DNA of 64,000 bases from contig NZ_FMCS01000013.1 in NCBI RefSeq assembly GCF_900091435.1, positions 1-64,000 on the forward strand, in the 5' to 3' direction. This document shows positions 25,105-33,494 of this stretch, in pieces (position 1 is the first letter of the stretch; each line of letters starts with the position of its first letter). The position numbers were made by a program, and so were the translations under genes. The notes under the pieces are model-generated. The model was not told where the DNA came from. It made no database searches and worked only from the letters and a program-made list of their open reading frames with translations. The DNA comes from Micromonospora chaiyaphumensis (GTDB lineage: Bacteria > Actinomycetota > Actinomycetes > Mycobacteriales > Micromonosporaceae).

Positions 25105-26205
25105 ATGGCCGTCGTCGTCCTACCTGAGGTGCGCCAGGAGTTGCGCGTGTCGCAGAGCCTGCTGCTCGAGGTGCGGTCCGGCGACGGCCGGCTCCCCGCC
25201 GCGATGGTCGCCGTGCGGGACGTGCTGCTGCGGCTGGAGGCGCCGGGGGCCGACGGCGGCGCAGAGCGGGTTGCCTTCCTCCCCCCACCGGTGCCCCTGC
25301 CGGGCCGGCACCTCCTCGCGGTGGACTTCGGTTCGCTGCCGGACGATCAGGTGCTGGCCGTACCCGACCTGCTCCTCGCCGAACTGCGACGCGCCGGGGT
25401 GGGTGACGCCGAGGTCGGCGTGGCCCACCCCGGCGACCTGGACAACCGTCCAGGGCTCACCCCGGCCGTCCGGGCCTACCTGCGAGGGCCGGTGGCGGCA
25501 CCGTTCGGTGACGTGCCGGCCGGGCCGCCGGTGGCGTTGCTCGACCTCGCCGCCGGCTGGGTCGCCAGGCACAGCGTCGGCCGGCTCAGCCTGGTCGTGT
25601 TCGGGGTGGAGACCGCCCTGCCGGCCGAGACGGCGCCGGGGGTGGCCCGCAGCGCGCTCGCCACCGCCGGCCAGACCACCACCGTGAGCCTGGTCGCCGA
25701 CGGCGCTCCGGTCGCCGCGGCGACCGTCGGGACAGCCATGCGTGACGCGGCGCCGGCGGCAGCCCTCACGCTGGCGCCGGCCACCCCGGAGAGCATGCGC
25801 GAGCTGCGGGAGCTGCTGAGGGCGCACGCCGACACGGTCATCTGGGCCGGGGTGGCGGCCGAGCCCGACGCCCGCCGCCTGCTCGACCACGGCTGGGCCG
25901 CACGTGCGGAGCCCGGCCAGGCGCAGCCACCCGACGTGGCGATGCTCGCCGACCTGCTGGTGCCGGAGCCGATGTGGTACCAGGTTCTCTCGGCCGGCCA
26001 CCTGGAGCGCCTCGGCGGCCCGCCGCCCGGGGCGCTGCCGCTGCCCGGGGGTCGGGTCGAGTTGACCGTCGGTGGGCCGGAGCAGTGGCTGCCCGGGCAT
26101 CCGGACGCCACCGCGGTCCGCCGCCGGGCGCGCGACCTGCTGGCCGCCTGCCTGGTCGACCAGGGCCAGGCGGCCGGCATGATGGCGGCCCGGCTGCGCC
26201 GCTGA
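25105..26205 (+). CDS. Unknown 366-residue soluble protein
   Basis: I do not recognise a domain. The sequence begins MAVVVLPEVRQELRVSQSLL, is rich in Ala, Val, Leu and Pro, and alternates strands and helices, with a middle part (SLVVFGVETALPAETAPGVA) that could be a Rossmann- or receptor-like lobe, and a C-terminal tail RRRARDLLAACLVDQGQAAG. No cysteine, signal peptide or membrane segment. GGGAG stands 6-10 bases upstream; GTG 25102 is in frame just before the ATG. It is divergent from the gluconate operon. Probably a lineage-specific protein. Confidence 0.7.
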   Translation: MAVVVLPEVRQELRVSQSLLLEVRSGDGRLPAAMVAVRDVLLRLEAPGADGGAERVAFLPPPVPLPGRHLLAVDFGSLPDDQVLAVPDLLLAELRRAGVGDAEVGVAHPGDLDNRPGLTPAVRAYLRGPVAAPFGDVPAGPPVALLDLAAGWVARHSVGRLSLVVFGVETALPAETAPGVARSALATAGQTTTVSLVADGAPVAAATVGTAMRDAAPAAALTLAPATPESMRELRELLRAHADTVIWAGVAAEPDARRLLDHGWAARAEPGQAQPPDVAMLADLLVPEPMWYQVLSAGHLERLGGPPPGALPLPGGRVELTVGGPEQWLPGHPDATAVRRRARDLLAACLVDQGQAAGMMAARLRR

Positions 26206-26356
26206 GCGGAGAGACCGACGTCCCGGCCTCCGCCGATGGTATGGGTCAATCACCCGATCGGTTGGATTCGCAACTTGCGCGTGTCTTGGCACCCCCGCGT
26301 CGCAGTTGACATGAATGACACCCCGATTGGTGGGCTCGCGCGGCGGAGGAGTCGGC

Positions 26357-27538
26357 GTGGCGATGACTGATTCGACGGGTTCCACATGGCGCTACCGGTG
26401 GGCGCACCGGCACAACGACCGGCGGCAGCGGGCGTTCCGCGCGGCCGATGAGGCGTGGCGACGCCGCGACGAGGAGCTGCGGCGGCTGCGTACCCTCGCC
26501 GGGTCCTTCCACGGCTCGACCGAGGCCGGCGCGGGCCTGCCCATCGAGCTGGCCCCCGGCGAGGTGGTCTTCTGGACGCTGCCGGCCGCGCAACTGGTCG
26601 AGGTGCGGCACACCGCGGTGCTGCCGGCCCCCGAGCTGACCGTCGACCCGGAACCGCCGGTGCTGCGCCCGCGCCGCCCCGAAGGGGTCAAGGTCGTCGA
26701 CGCCGGGCTCGCCGTGCTCACCAACCGGCGTCTGGTCCTGCTCGGCGGGCGCGGCCGGCGCGACTGGACGTACGGGCGGATGACCGGCCTGTCCCACGAC
26801 CCGGCGGCGCCGGTCACGCTGATCCAGGTTCTCGACCGGCGGCGTACCTCCGGCCTGCTGCTGCCCACCGGCGCGGTGGCCGACTTCCGGTTCAAGCTCA
26901 CCCTGGCCTTCGCCGACGCGATCGAGCAGCGCGCCGCGGTCGTCGCCCAGCTCGACGAGCTGATCGCGGAGCACGAGGCGGAGCAGCCGGAACGGCCGGC
27001 CGTGCTCACCCCGGCCCAGGCCCGGCTCTCCGGGCTGCTGCCCGGCGGCCGGCGGACCGTCGCGGTCGCCCTGGCCCTCGCCCTGATCGTGCCGGCCATG
27101 CTCTTCGAGTCCGACCCGCCGGTGCGCCCCGGCTCGGACCGGGCCGCCGCGGCCACCCCGGAGGCCACCGCCACCCCGGAGGCCGCCGCCACGCCCGCGC
27201 CACCGCCGATCGCCCCCGCCGTCCAGGTCAAACCCCGCCCCGGACCGCAGCACACCAAGCCCGCGCCGGCCGCGCCCCCGGCCCGCGGCACCACGCCGCG
27301 GCCGGCCGCCGAACGCCGCTGCGGCGCCCCGGCCAACCCCTACGGGTACGACTTCTGCGGCGGCTCCCGCATCCGCAAACCGGCCCCGGGGATCTGCGAC
27401 TGGTTCGAGTGCGTGCCCGGCTTCTGGTCCGGCCGCGGCTGGCTCGTGCAGTGCCGCGACGGCACGGTGAGCCTGACCGGCGGGCGGCGCGACGCGTGCG
27501 CCGGCAACGAGGGCTTCCGCCGGACCTTCTGGACCTGA
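26357..27538 (+). CDS. PH-like-domain membrane protein with cysteine-rich C-terminus
   Basis: A 393-residue protein. The N-terminal part has basic coiled-coil-like helices (RRQRAFRAADEAWRRRDEEL) and a PH-like segment with the LAVLTNRRLVLLGG pattern seen in bacterial PH domains. A membrane helix lies near residues 230-250 (VAVALALALIVPAMLF), followed by an Ala/Pro/Thr-rich linker and a 70-residue domain with six cysteines (RRCGAPANPYGYDFCGG; GICDWFECVPGFWSG; QCRDG; DACAG), probably disulfide-bonded outside the cell. I chose GTG 26357 because GGAGGA ends 6 bases before it; ATG 26363 is close by. Function unknown. Confidence 0.75.
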   Translation: MAMTDSTGSTWRYRWAHRHNDRRQRAFRAADEAWRRRDEELRRLRTLAGSFHGSTEAGAGLPIELAPGEVVFWTLPAAQLVEVRHTAVLPAPELTVDPEPPVLRPRRPEGVKVVDAGLAVLTNRRLVLLGGRGRRDWTYGRMTGLSHDPAAPVTLIQVLDRRRTSGLLLPTGAVADFRFKLTLAFADAIEQRAAVVAQLDELIAEHEAEQPERPAVLTPAQARLSGLLPGGRRTVAVALALALIVPAMLFESDPPVRPGSDRAAAATPEATATPEAAATPAPPPIAPAVQVKPRPGPQHTKPAPAAPPARGTTPRPAAERRCGAPANPYGYDFCGGSRIRKPAPGICDWFECVPGFWSGRGWLVQCRDGTVSLTGGRRDACAGNEGFRRTFWT

Positions 27539-27554
27539 CCGTCGAGCCGGGACC

Positions 27555-28133
27555 CTAGCCGAGGCGCGGCGGCCGGGCGGTCGCCCGCAGCGGGAGCAGA
27601 CCGGTGAGGACCAGGGCCGCGCCGACCGGCAGCAGGTCCAGGTTCACGGCGATCGCCACGAACCCGACCAGTGTCAGCACCGGCGCCCACACCGGCAGCA
27701 GCCGCGCCGCGGCGGCCCGGTACAGCAGCACCAGCAGGCCCACCTCGAACAGCGCCGGCCCGCCCAGCAACACCAGGTCCGGCGTGTCCACCGCGTCGGC
27801 GAAGCGCGGGAACAGGTCACCCAGGATCACCCACACGAATGCGGCCGCGCCGACCAGGCCGGCCAGCGCCGCCACGTCGTCCACCGCCCGCAGGCGGGTC
27901 GAGCGGGTACGCAGCACGCCGTGCAGGCCGACGACCAGCGCGGCGAACCCGAGGATGCCGAACAGGAACATGGTGTGCCCGGTGTTCCACGCCCAGGCGC
28001 CCTTGTCGCTGTGACCGTCCAGCCGGTCGATGAGGCGGAGCAGGCCGTAGCCGAGGAGCAGCAGCGACGCGGCCACGGCCACCGGCCGCAACCAGGGGTA
28101 CGCGGGACGCGTCCGGATATCGGTGAGGGTCAT
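27555..28133 (-). CDS. Unknown integral membrane protein
   Basis: A 192-residue protein with about six hydrophobic segments (for example PVAVAASLLLLGYGLLRLI, FLFGILGFAALVVGLHGVL, PVLTLVGFVAIAVNLDLL). A conserved-looking loop TGHTMFLFGI follows helix 1. No family recognised. The ATG at 28133 was preferred over 28178, since the extra N-terminus is polar and lies in the divergent promoter space. It converges with the gene ending at 27538. Confidence 0.7.
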   Translation of the reverse strand: MTLTDIRTRPAYPWLRPVAVAASLLLLGYGLLRLIDRLDGHSDKGAWAWNTGHTMFLFGILGFAALVVGLHGVLRTRSTRLRAVDDVAALAGLVGAAAFVWVILGDLFPRFADAVDTPDLVLLGGPALFEVGLLVLLYRAAAARLLPVWAPVLTLVGFVAIAVNLDLLPVGAALVLTGLLPLRATARPPRLG

Positions 28134-28242
28134 GGCCTCAGCCTCGTCGCCGCGCCGGCCGGGGACATCCGGGCTCACCCCCCACCGGCCCCCCGGATTA
28201 ACCGTTCGCGCCCCTCAGGGACGCGCGGCTAGCGTCCGGCAC

Positions 28243-29412
28243 GTGTCCCGCACCGTGACCCTGGTCCTCGTCGACGCCGACGGCCGGCCCCTCGGCGCCC
28301 TGCCCCCGTACGACGTGCCCGAACCGTGGTGGCAGGAGGTCGGCTCGATCGTCGACGAGGCCCGCAGCCGGTACGGCGTCGACGTGGCCGTGCTGCGGCT
28401 GCTCACCGGCGACCGCCCCGAACCGCCCGGCGGCCACGTCGCCTACCTGGGCCAGGTCACCGGGCCGCCCGCCGTACCGCTGACCCCGGCGACGGTGGAC
28501 CTCACGCCGCACCCGCTGCGCGCCCCGTACGCCGAGCCCGGCGGCCCGGCCCGCAGCGTCGCGTGGGCCACCGGCGAGCTGCGCCGGGTCGGCCGGGCGG
28601 TGACCGCCGTGGCGCAGCAGCGCACCTGGAACCTGTCGGCGATCTGGCGGCTCGACGGTCCGGGCGGCAGCGCCTGGCTCAAGCAGGTGCCCCCGTTCTT
28701 CCGCCACGAGGCCGCCGTGCTGCGCTGGCTCGGCGCCGCCGCGCCCACGACCGCCCCCACCCTGCTCGCCGCCGACGACACCGGCCGGACCCTGCTCGAC
28801 CACGTGCCCGGCGAGGACCGCTACGGCGCCGACGAGGCCGAGCGGGCCGCCGTCGCCGCCGACCACCACACCGTCCAGCTGCGCGCCGTCGAAGCGGCCG
28901 ACACACTGGTCGCGGCCGGCGTACCCGATCTGCGCGGCCCGGCCCTGGCCGGCTGGATCCGCGACCGGCTGGCCCCGCACGACCCGACCGTGGTCGCCGA
29001 CCTGCTCGCCGGCCTCGACGACCGGCTCGACCGGGTCCGCGACTGCGGCCTGCCCGACACCCTCGTCCACGGCGACCTGCACCCCGGCAACGTGCGGGGC
29101 GACGGCACCCGGCGGACCGTCATCGACTGGGGCGACGCGTTCGTCGGCCACCCCGCCTTCGACATCCTGCGGCTCACCGAGACGCTCGCCCCGCCGGTCG
29201 CGGGCCGGCTGCGCGAGGCCTGGGCGGCGCGCTGGCGGGCCGACGTGCCGGGCAGCGACCCGCAGCGCGCCGTCGAACTGCTCCGCCCGGTCGCCGAGCT
29301 GCGACTGGCCGCCGTGTACGCGATGTTCCTGGCCGGCATCGAGCCGAGCGAGCACCCCTACCACCACGGCGACGTGCCGGCCTGCCTCGCCCGAGCCGCC
29401 GCGGCGACCTGA
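28243..29412 (+). CDS. Aminoglycoside-phosphotransferase (APH)-like kinase with N-terminal NUDIX-like region
   Basis: A 389-residue protein. The C-terminal 220 residues are an APH-type kinase: VHGDLHPGNVRGD is the catalytic loop (Asp is the base) and RTVIDWGDAFVGHPAFDIL is the metal-binding loop. The preceding 150 residues (VTLVLVDADGRPLGALPPYD; EVGSIVDEARSRYGVDVAVL) look like the N-terminal extension seen in some actinobacterial APH-like proteins. Substrate unknown; resistance should not be assumed. GTG 28243 gives the start VSRTVTLVLVDADG. Confidence 0.82.
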   Translation: MSRTVTLVLVDADGRPLGALPPYDVPEPWWQEVGSIVDEARSRYGVDVAVLRLLTGDRPEPPGGHVAYLGQVTGPPAVPLTPATVDLTPHPLRAPYAEPGGPARSVAWATGELRRVGRAVTAVAQQRTWNLSAIWRLDGPGGSAWLKQVPPFFRHEAAVLRWLGAAAPTTAPTLLAADDTGRTLLDHVPGEDRYGADEAERAAVAADHHTVQLRAVEAADTLVAAGVPDLRGPALAGWIRDRLAPHDPTVVADLLAGLDDRLDRVRDCGLPDTLVHGDLHPGNVRGDGTRRTVIDWGDAFVGHPAFDILRLTETLAPPVAGRLREAWAARWRADVPGSDPQRAVELLRPVAELRLAAVYAMFLAGIEPSEHPYHHGDVPACLARAAAAT

Positions 29413-29462
29413 CACACGGGGGTCGGCCGCTGGCGCGGGTGTCGCACCATGGCTTCGTGATC

Positions 29463-29825
29463 ATGCGGAAGCGACGCCACAAGAAGAAGCACCGGGACTG
29501 GTGCAACTGCGACGTCCCCGACTGTGACGGCCCCGGCTGCTGCGACCTCGGCCTCTTCTCGCTGCTGCTGACCCTCGGCTCGGTCGCCGCCGGCGTGGTG
29601 CGCCGCCCGGCCGTGGACCGCGCCGGCCGTGCCGCCATCCTCGGGTACCGCCGCTGGCTGTCGCACCGCTGGCCCGCCCAGTGCCGCTACACGCCCACGT
29701 GCAGCGCCTACGGGCTGGCGGCGGTCGAGCGGTACGGCCTCGCGGCGGGCGGCCGGCTGGCCGCCGACCGGGTCCGCCGCTGCCGGCCCGACGTCCCGCG
29801 CGGCACCCACGACCCGCTGCCCTGA
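29463..29825 (+). CDS. yidD: YidD-like membrane protein insertion efficiency factor with Cys-rich N-terminus
   Basis: A 120-residue protein. The C-terminal part holds the YidD signature: a hydrophobic helix, then YRRWLSHRWPAQCRYTPTCSAYGLAAVERYG and RVRRCRP, with the three cysteines typical of the family. YidD sits at the inner face of the membrane and assists YidC-dependent insertion. The first 45 residues are unusual: RKRRHKKKHRDWCNCDVPDCDGPGCCDLG has a basic stretch and six cysteines that could bind metal. It is not next to rnpA/yidC, so it is likely a second copy. Starts at 29457 (GTG) and 29463 (ATG) are both possible. Confidence 0.85.
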   Translation: MRKRRHKKKHRDWCNCDVPDCDGPGCCDLGLFSLLLTLGSVAAGVVRRPAVDRAGRAAILGYRRWLSHRWPAQCRYTPTCSAYGLAAVERYGLAAGGRLAADRVRRCRPDVPRGTHDPLP

Positions 29826-29829
29826 CGGC

Positions 29830-30564
29830 TCAACCCAGTGGCGCCGGCCCGCCGAACACGACCGGGATGCCGGGGGAGTAGAGCACGCTCACCGGCGGCC
29901 CGGCCGGCGGCGCCAACCCGGCCGCGGCAACGAGGCCGTCGTCGAGGTGCAGCAGTTCGGCGCGGTGCAACGGCCACCGCGGATGCCAGTTCGGCAGGTG
30001 CAGGGTGCGCCCGTACGCCCGGGTGTGCAGGCCCCAGCGGGCGGTGAGGAAGTGCTCCAGCGGTGTCGGGTCGGCGATCGGCTCACCGATCCGCACCTCC
30101 ATCCGGCTGGCCGCGCGGACCGGCCCGGGCCAGCGGCGCCGGCAGCGGTAGGTCAGGCGATCCCCGTCCCGGTCCAGCCGCATCGCCGACCACTTGTACG
30201 GCAGCCGCAGGCTCAGCTGCGCGACCAGCACCGGCACCAGCCGGGACGCGTCCAGCGAGCGGAACACCACGGCTCGCCGCCCGGTGCCGTCGACCGAGTA
30301 GAGCCGGACGTTGGTCTCCCAGAACGTGCCGAAGTACGGCACGCCCGGCCCCCTTCCGAAACCCAGCCCCACCATCCGGAAGCCGATCAGCCCGACGTAG
30401 CTGAGCCCGTCAAGGGTGTCGGGCCGGGTGCCGGCCGGCAGCAGCGGCGCGACCCGCTCCGGCTCGACCGCCCAGTGCAGGAAGGTGAGATCCTGCCAGC
30501 GCTGCCGCAGCCAGGCACGCGGGAACGCCCGCACGGGCGCGCAGTCGACCGGCTCGACGTCCAC
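29830..30564 (-). CDS. DUF2071 (YqjF-like) protein
   Basis: A protein of about 244 residues of the DUF2071 family, recognised by QRWQDLTFLHWAVEPERVAPLLP near the N-terminus, LSYVGLIGFRMVGLGF, and FGTFWETNVRLYSVDGTGRRAVVFRSLDA. The function of the family is not established; the fold resembles acetoacetate decarboxylase-like barrels. GTG 30564 is the chosen start; GTG 30534 is an alternative. It lies 23 bases downstream of the VOC gene in the same direction and is probably co-transcribed. Confidence 0.85.
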   Translation of the reverse strand: MDVEPVDCAPVRAFPRAWLRQRWQDLTFLHWAVEPERVAPLLPAGTRPDTLDGLSYVGLIGFRMVGLGFGRGPGVPYFGTFWETNVRLYSVDGTGRRAVVFRSLDASRLVPVLVAQLSLRLPYKWSAMRLDRDGDRLTYRCRRRWPGPVRAASRMEVRIGEPIADPTPLEHFLTARWGLHTRAYGRTLHLPNWHPRWPLHRAELLHLDDGLVAAAGLAPPAGPPVSVLYSPGIPVVFGGPAPLG

Positions 30565-30587
30565 CTCCCCATCGTGCCCCTCGGCGT

Positions 30588-30956
30588 TCACTCGGGCCGG
30601 TGGCACACCGCCTCGACGTTGTTGCCGTCCGGGTCGCGGACGAACGCCCCGAAGTAGGTCGGGTGGTATTCCGGCCACACCCGCGGCGCGTGCAGCACCT
30701 CGGCGCCGGCCGCCACCGCGGCGTCGTGGAACGCCTGCACGGCGGCCCGGTCGGGGGCGGTGAAGGCGATGTGCGACTCCAGCGGCCCGCCGGCGTCGGC
30801 GGGCGCGGGAACCAGCCAGAAGTCGGGACTGTCGACGCCGTAGCCGATCGGGCCGGGCTCCATGATCCGGCGGCCGCCCAGCGGGGCGAGCACCGCGTCG
30901 TAGAAGGCGGCGCTGGCCGGCAGGTCGCGCACCATGACGGAGAAGTGGTCGAGCAC
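30588..30956 (-). CDS. Glyoxalase/VOC-fold protein
   Basis: A 122-residue single-subunit VOC protein (LDHFSVMVRDLPASAAFYDA; RDPDGNNVEAVCHRP). The terminal motif with Asp-Gly-Asn and Glu is typical for metal-binding VOC members, but the reaction is open (glyoxalase, dioxygenase or resistance protein). GTG 30956 has GGGAGG a few bases upstream. It is divergent from the second ECF42-type sigma gene, whose regulon often includes such stress genes; a TGTCGT element is present upstream of this gene. Confidence 0.88.
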   Translation of the reverse strand: MLDHFSVMVRDLPASAAFYDAVLAPLGGRRIMEPGPIGYGVDSPDFWLVPAPADAGGPLESHIAFTAPDRAAVQAFHDAAVAAGAEVLHAPRVWPEYHPTYFGAFVRDPDGNNVEAVCHRPE

Positions 30957-31082
30957 GTCGCCTCCCTGCGATCGTCGATGACCGCGCCAGGCTACGAGCC
31001 GCCTACGACACTTCCCCGCCCGTGCAGTGCCGGACCACACAGAGGCTGGCGGAACGTCGGTCTGACCTGCTGTGATGTGGCC

Positions 31083-32330
31083 GTGGGGGAGTCCGAGGCG
31101 CGGCGCACCGTCGAAGCCGTGTGGCGCATGGAGGCCGCCCGGGTCGTCGCCGGCATCGCGGGCCTCGTCCGCGACGTCGGCCTGGCCGAGGAACTCGCCC
31201 AGGACGCGCTGGTCGCCGCGCTGGAGCAGTGGCCGCGCGACGGCATCCCGGCCAACCCGGGGGCGTGGCTGACCACCGTCGGCAAGCGCCGCGCCGTCGA
31301 CACGCTGCGCCGCCGGCAGACCCAGCAGCGTACGCTCGCCGAGCTCGGCCGCGACCTCGACGAACAGGTCACCCCCGACTTCGACGCCGCCCTCGACGAG
31401 CACATCGAGGACGACCTGCTGCGGCTCATCTTCGTGGCCTGCCACCCGATCCTGTCGCCGATCGCCCGCGCCGCGCTCACCCTGCGACTCGTCGGCGGCC
31501 TCACCACCGGCGAGATCGCCCGCGCCTTCCTCACCACCGAACCCACCGTCGGCCAGCGCATCACCCGCGCCAAGCAGACCCTCGCCACCGCCCGGATCCC
31601 CTTCGAGGTGCCCGGCCCGGCCGAGCGCGCCGAACGCCTCGACTCGGTCCTCGAAGTCGTCTACCTCATCTTCAACGAGGGCTACTCCGCCACCGCCGGC
31701 GACGACTGGATGCGCCCCACCCTCTGCCAGGAGGCCCTGCGGCTGGCCCGGCTGCTCCAGGGCCTCATGCCCGGCGAACCCGAGGTGCACGGCCTCGCCG
31801 CGCTGCTGGAGATCCAGGCGTCCCGCACCCCCGCCCGCACCGGACCCGACGGCGCACCGATCCTCCTCAACGACCAGGACCGCGGCCGCTGGGACCAGTG
31901 GCTCATCCGGCGCGGCCTCGCCGCCCTCGACCGGGCCCGCACCGACCACCCCGGCCCGTACACCCTCCAGGCCGAGATCGCGGCCTGCCACGCGCGGGCG
32001 CGTACCCCCGAGGAGACGGACTGGGCGCGGATCGCCGCCCTCTACGCGGAACTCGCCCGGCTCGTGCCCTCGCCCGTGGTGGAGCTGAACCGGGCCGTCG
32101 CCGTCGCCCAGGCCGACGGGCCCGCCGCCGGGCTGACACTGGCCCGGGAGCTGGAGTCCGAGCCGGCGCTGGCCGGCTACCACCTGCTGCCCAGCGTGAT
32201 CGGTGACCTGCTGTTCAAGCTCGGCCGGCTGCCCGAGGCCAGGGCCGAGTTCGAGCGGGCGGCCTCCCTGACTGGCAACGCGCGGGAGCGGGCGCTGCTG
32301 CTCGACCGGGCCGCCGCCTGCGGCTCGTAA
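31083..32330 (+). CDS. Second ECF42-type sigma factor
   Basis: A protein of about 415 residues with region 2 (MVRDVGLAEELAQDALVAALEQW-like sequence), region 4 (ALTLRLVGGLTTGEIARAFL; TTEPTVGQRITRAKQTL) and the same TPR-like C-terminal extension as the protein at 10791-11993 (YLIFNEGYSA; SPVVELNRAVAVAQ). The two share architecture but differ in many residues, so they are old paralogs and not a recent duplication. Start GTG 31083 chosen by comparison with the usual family N-terminus; GTG 31077 is also in frame. DUF998 and DGPF genes follow. Confidence 0.9.
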   Translation: MGESEARRTVEAVWRMEAARVVAGIAGLVRDVGLAEELAQDALVAALEQWPRDGIPANPGAWLTTVGKRRAVDTLRRRQTQQRTLAELGRDLDEQVTPDFDAALDEHIEDDLLRLIFVACHPILSPIARAALTLRLVGGLTTGEIARAFLTTEPTVGQRITRAKQTLATARIPFEVPGPAERAERLDSVLEVVYLIFNEGYSATAGDDWMRPTLCQEALRLARLLQGLMPGEPEVHGLAALLEIQASRTPARTGPDGAPILLNDQDRGRWDQWLIRRGLAALDRARTDHPGPYTLQAEIAACHARARTPEETDWARIAALYAELARLVPSPVVELNRAVAVAQADGPAAGLTLARELESEPALAGYHLLPSVIGDLLFKLGRLPEARAEFERAASLTGNARERALLLDRAAACGS

Positions 32331-32347
32331 AAAATCTTGAGAAGTCA

Positions 32348-32375
32348 TGTCGGATCCGGGTCGGCCCGATCGACG
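32348..32375 (+). promoter_or_regulatory. ECF42-type promoter candidate for the DUF998-DGPF pair
   Basis: TGTCGG (32348-32353) is followed after 17 bases by CGAC (32371-32374), 34 bases before the DUF998 start. It matches the layout upstream of the first DGPF gene (TGTCCG-N17-CGTC). Confidence 0.5.
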
Positions 32376-32407
32376 CGTCAGCGAGAACCGATGACGAGGA
32401 GATCGAG

Positions 32408-33064
32408 ATGACCAGCACGACGCTCACCCGGGCCGGCACGACCCGGGGTGTCCGGACCGCCACCCTGCTCGCCGCGGGCGCCGCCGCCGGGCCGCTGTTC
32501 CTCGGCCTGGGCCTCGCCCAGGCGTTCACCCGCGACGGCTTCGACCTGAGCCGGCAGCCGCTCAGCCTGCTCTCCCTCGGCGAGCACGGCTGGCTCCAGA
32601 TCGCCAACTTCGTCGTCTCCGGGCTGCTGGCCCTCGCCGGTGCCGTCGGTTTTCGGCGGGCGCTGCGCGGCGAGCGGGCGGGGACGTGGGGGCCGGCGCT
32701 GGTCGCGGTGCTCGGCGTCGGGCTGATCGTCGCCGGGGTGCTCCGCGCCGATCCGAGCATGGGCTGGCCGGCGGGTGCGCCGGAGGGCAACCCCGAGACG
32801 ATGAGCTGGCACTCCTACGGGCACGGGGTGGGGGCGATGCTCTCCTTCGGCGCGCTCACCGTCGCCTGCCTGGTCTTCGCGCGCCGCTTCGGACGGGCCG
32901 GGGCGCTGTCATCGGTCCTCGTCGCCCTGGCGACCGTCGTCGTCATGGCCTGGCCCGACCAGGGCAGCGTCAGCGTGCGGTTGGTGCTCGGCTCGGCCCT
33001 GGTCTTCGGCTGGCTCACCGCCGTTTCCCTGCACACGATCACGACCATCGAGAGGAAGCACTGA
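32408..33064 (+). CDS. DUF998 membrane protein
   Basis: A 218-residue protein with about six membrane helices, matching the DUF998 pattern: AAAGPLFLGLGLAQAFTRDG, then GFDLSRQPLSLLSLGEHGWL, the polar loop after helix 1 that is conserved in the family. Function unknown. GAGGAGATCGAG precedes the ATG. A DGPF-family gene begins 1 base after its stop, and both stand downstream of the sigma gene, so it is likely a target of this sigma factor. Confidence 0.87.
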   Translation: MTSTTLTRAGTTRGVRTATLLAAGAAAGPLFLGLGLAQAFTRDGFDLSRQPLSLLSLGEHGWLQIANFVVSGLLALAGAVGFRRALRGERAGTWGPALVAVLGVGLIVAGVLRADPSMGWPAGAPEGNPETMSWHSYGHGVGAMLSFGALTVACLVFARRFGRAGALSSVLVALATVVVMAWPDQGSVSVRLVLGSALVFGWLTAVSLHTITTIERKH

Positions 33065-33065
33065 G

Positions 33066-33437
33066 ATGCGATTCATGATGATGCACAAGCTGGACGAGGC
33101 CGTTCCGGGCAACTTCGAGCCCACCCCCGAGTTCATGAAGACGATGGGCGCCTACATGGAGGAGGTCGCCAAGGCCGGCATCCTGGTTGCCGCCGAAGGG
33201 CTGTGCAAGAGCAGCGAGGAGTCGGCGCGGATCACCGCCACCAAGGGCAAGAAGACCGTCACCGACGGGCCGTTCACCGAGACCAAGGAGCTGATCGCCG
33301 GGTTCGGCTTGGTCGAGGTGCGGTCGAAGGAGGAGGCGGTCGAGTGGGCGAAGCGGTTCGTCGACGTCTTCACCGAGCACGGCATCGACGTCGAGGTGGA
33401 TGTGCGGCGGGTGAGTGAGGGACCTCACGAGGGCTGA
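33066..33437 (+). CDS. DGPF/YCII-type protein of the second sigma module
   Basis: A 123-residue protein starting MRFMMMHKLDEAVPG and containing VTDGPFTETKELIAGFGLVEV, the DGPF signature. It follows the DUF998 gene without a gap (stop at 33064, ATG at 33066), which implies coupled translation. As in the first module, the partner of an ECF42-type sigma factor; biochemical role unknown. A strong terminator follows. Confidence 0.92.
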   Translation: MRFMMMHKLDEAVPGNFEPTPEFMKTMGAYMEEVAKAGILVAAEGLCKSSEESARITATKGKKTVTDGPFTETKELIAGFGLVEVRSKEEAVEWAKRFVDVFTEHGIDVEVDVRRVSEGPHEG

Positions 33438-33446
33438 CGGCGACAT

Positions 33447-33481
33447 CCGGGCGCCCGGCGGTCACACCGCCGGGCGCCCGG
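33447..33481 (+). terminator. Strong terminator of the sigma-DUF998-DGPF unit
   Basis: A perfect 16-bp stem (33447-33462 with 33466-33481) with a 3-base loop, 9 bases after the stop at 33437. Confidence 0.9.
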
Positions 33482-33494
33482 CCGTCTCCCGGGC

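Noticed and set aside
28243..29412. Aminoglycoside resistance gene
   Set aside because: Only the general APH kinase motifs are seen; the family includes many non-resistance kinases.
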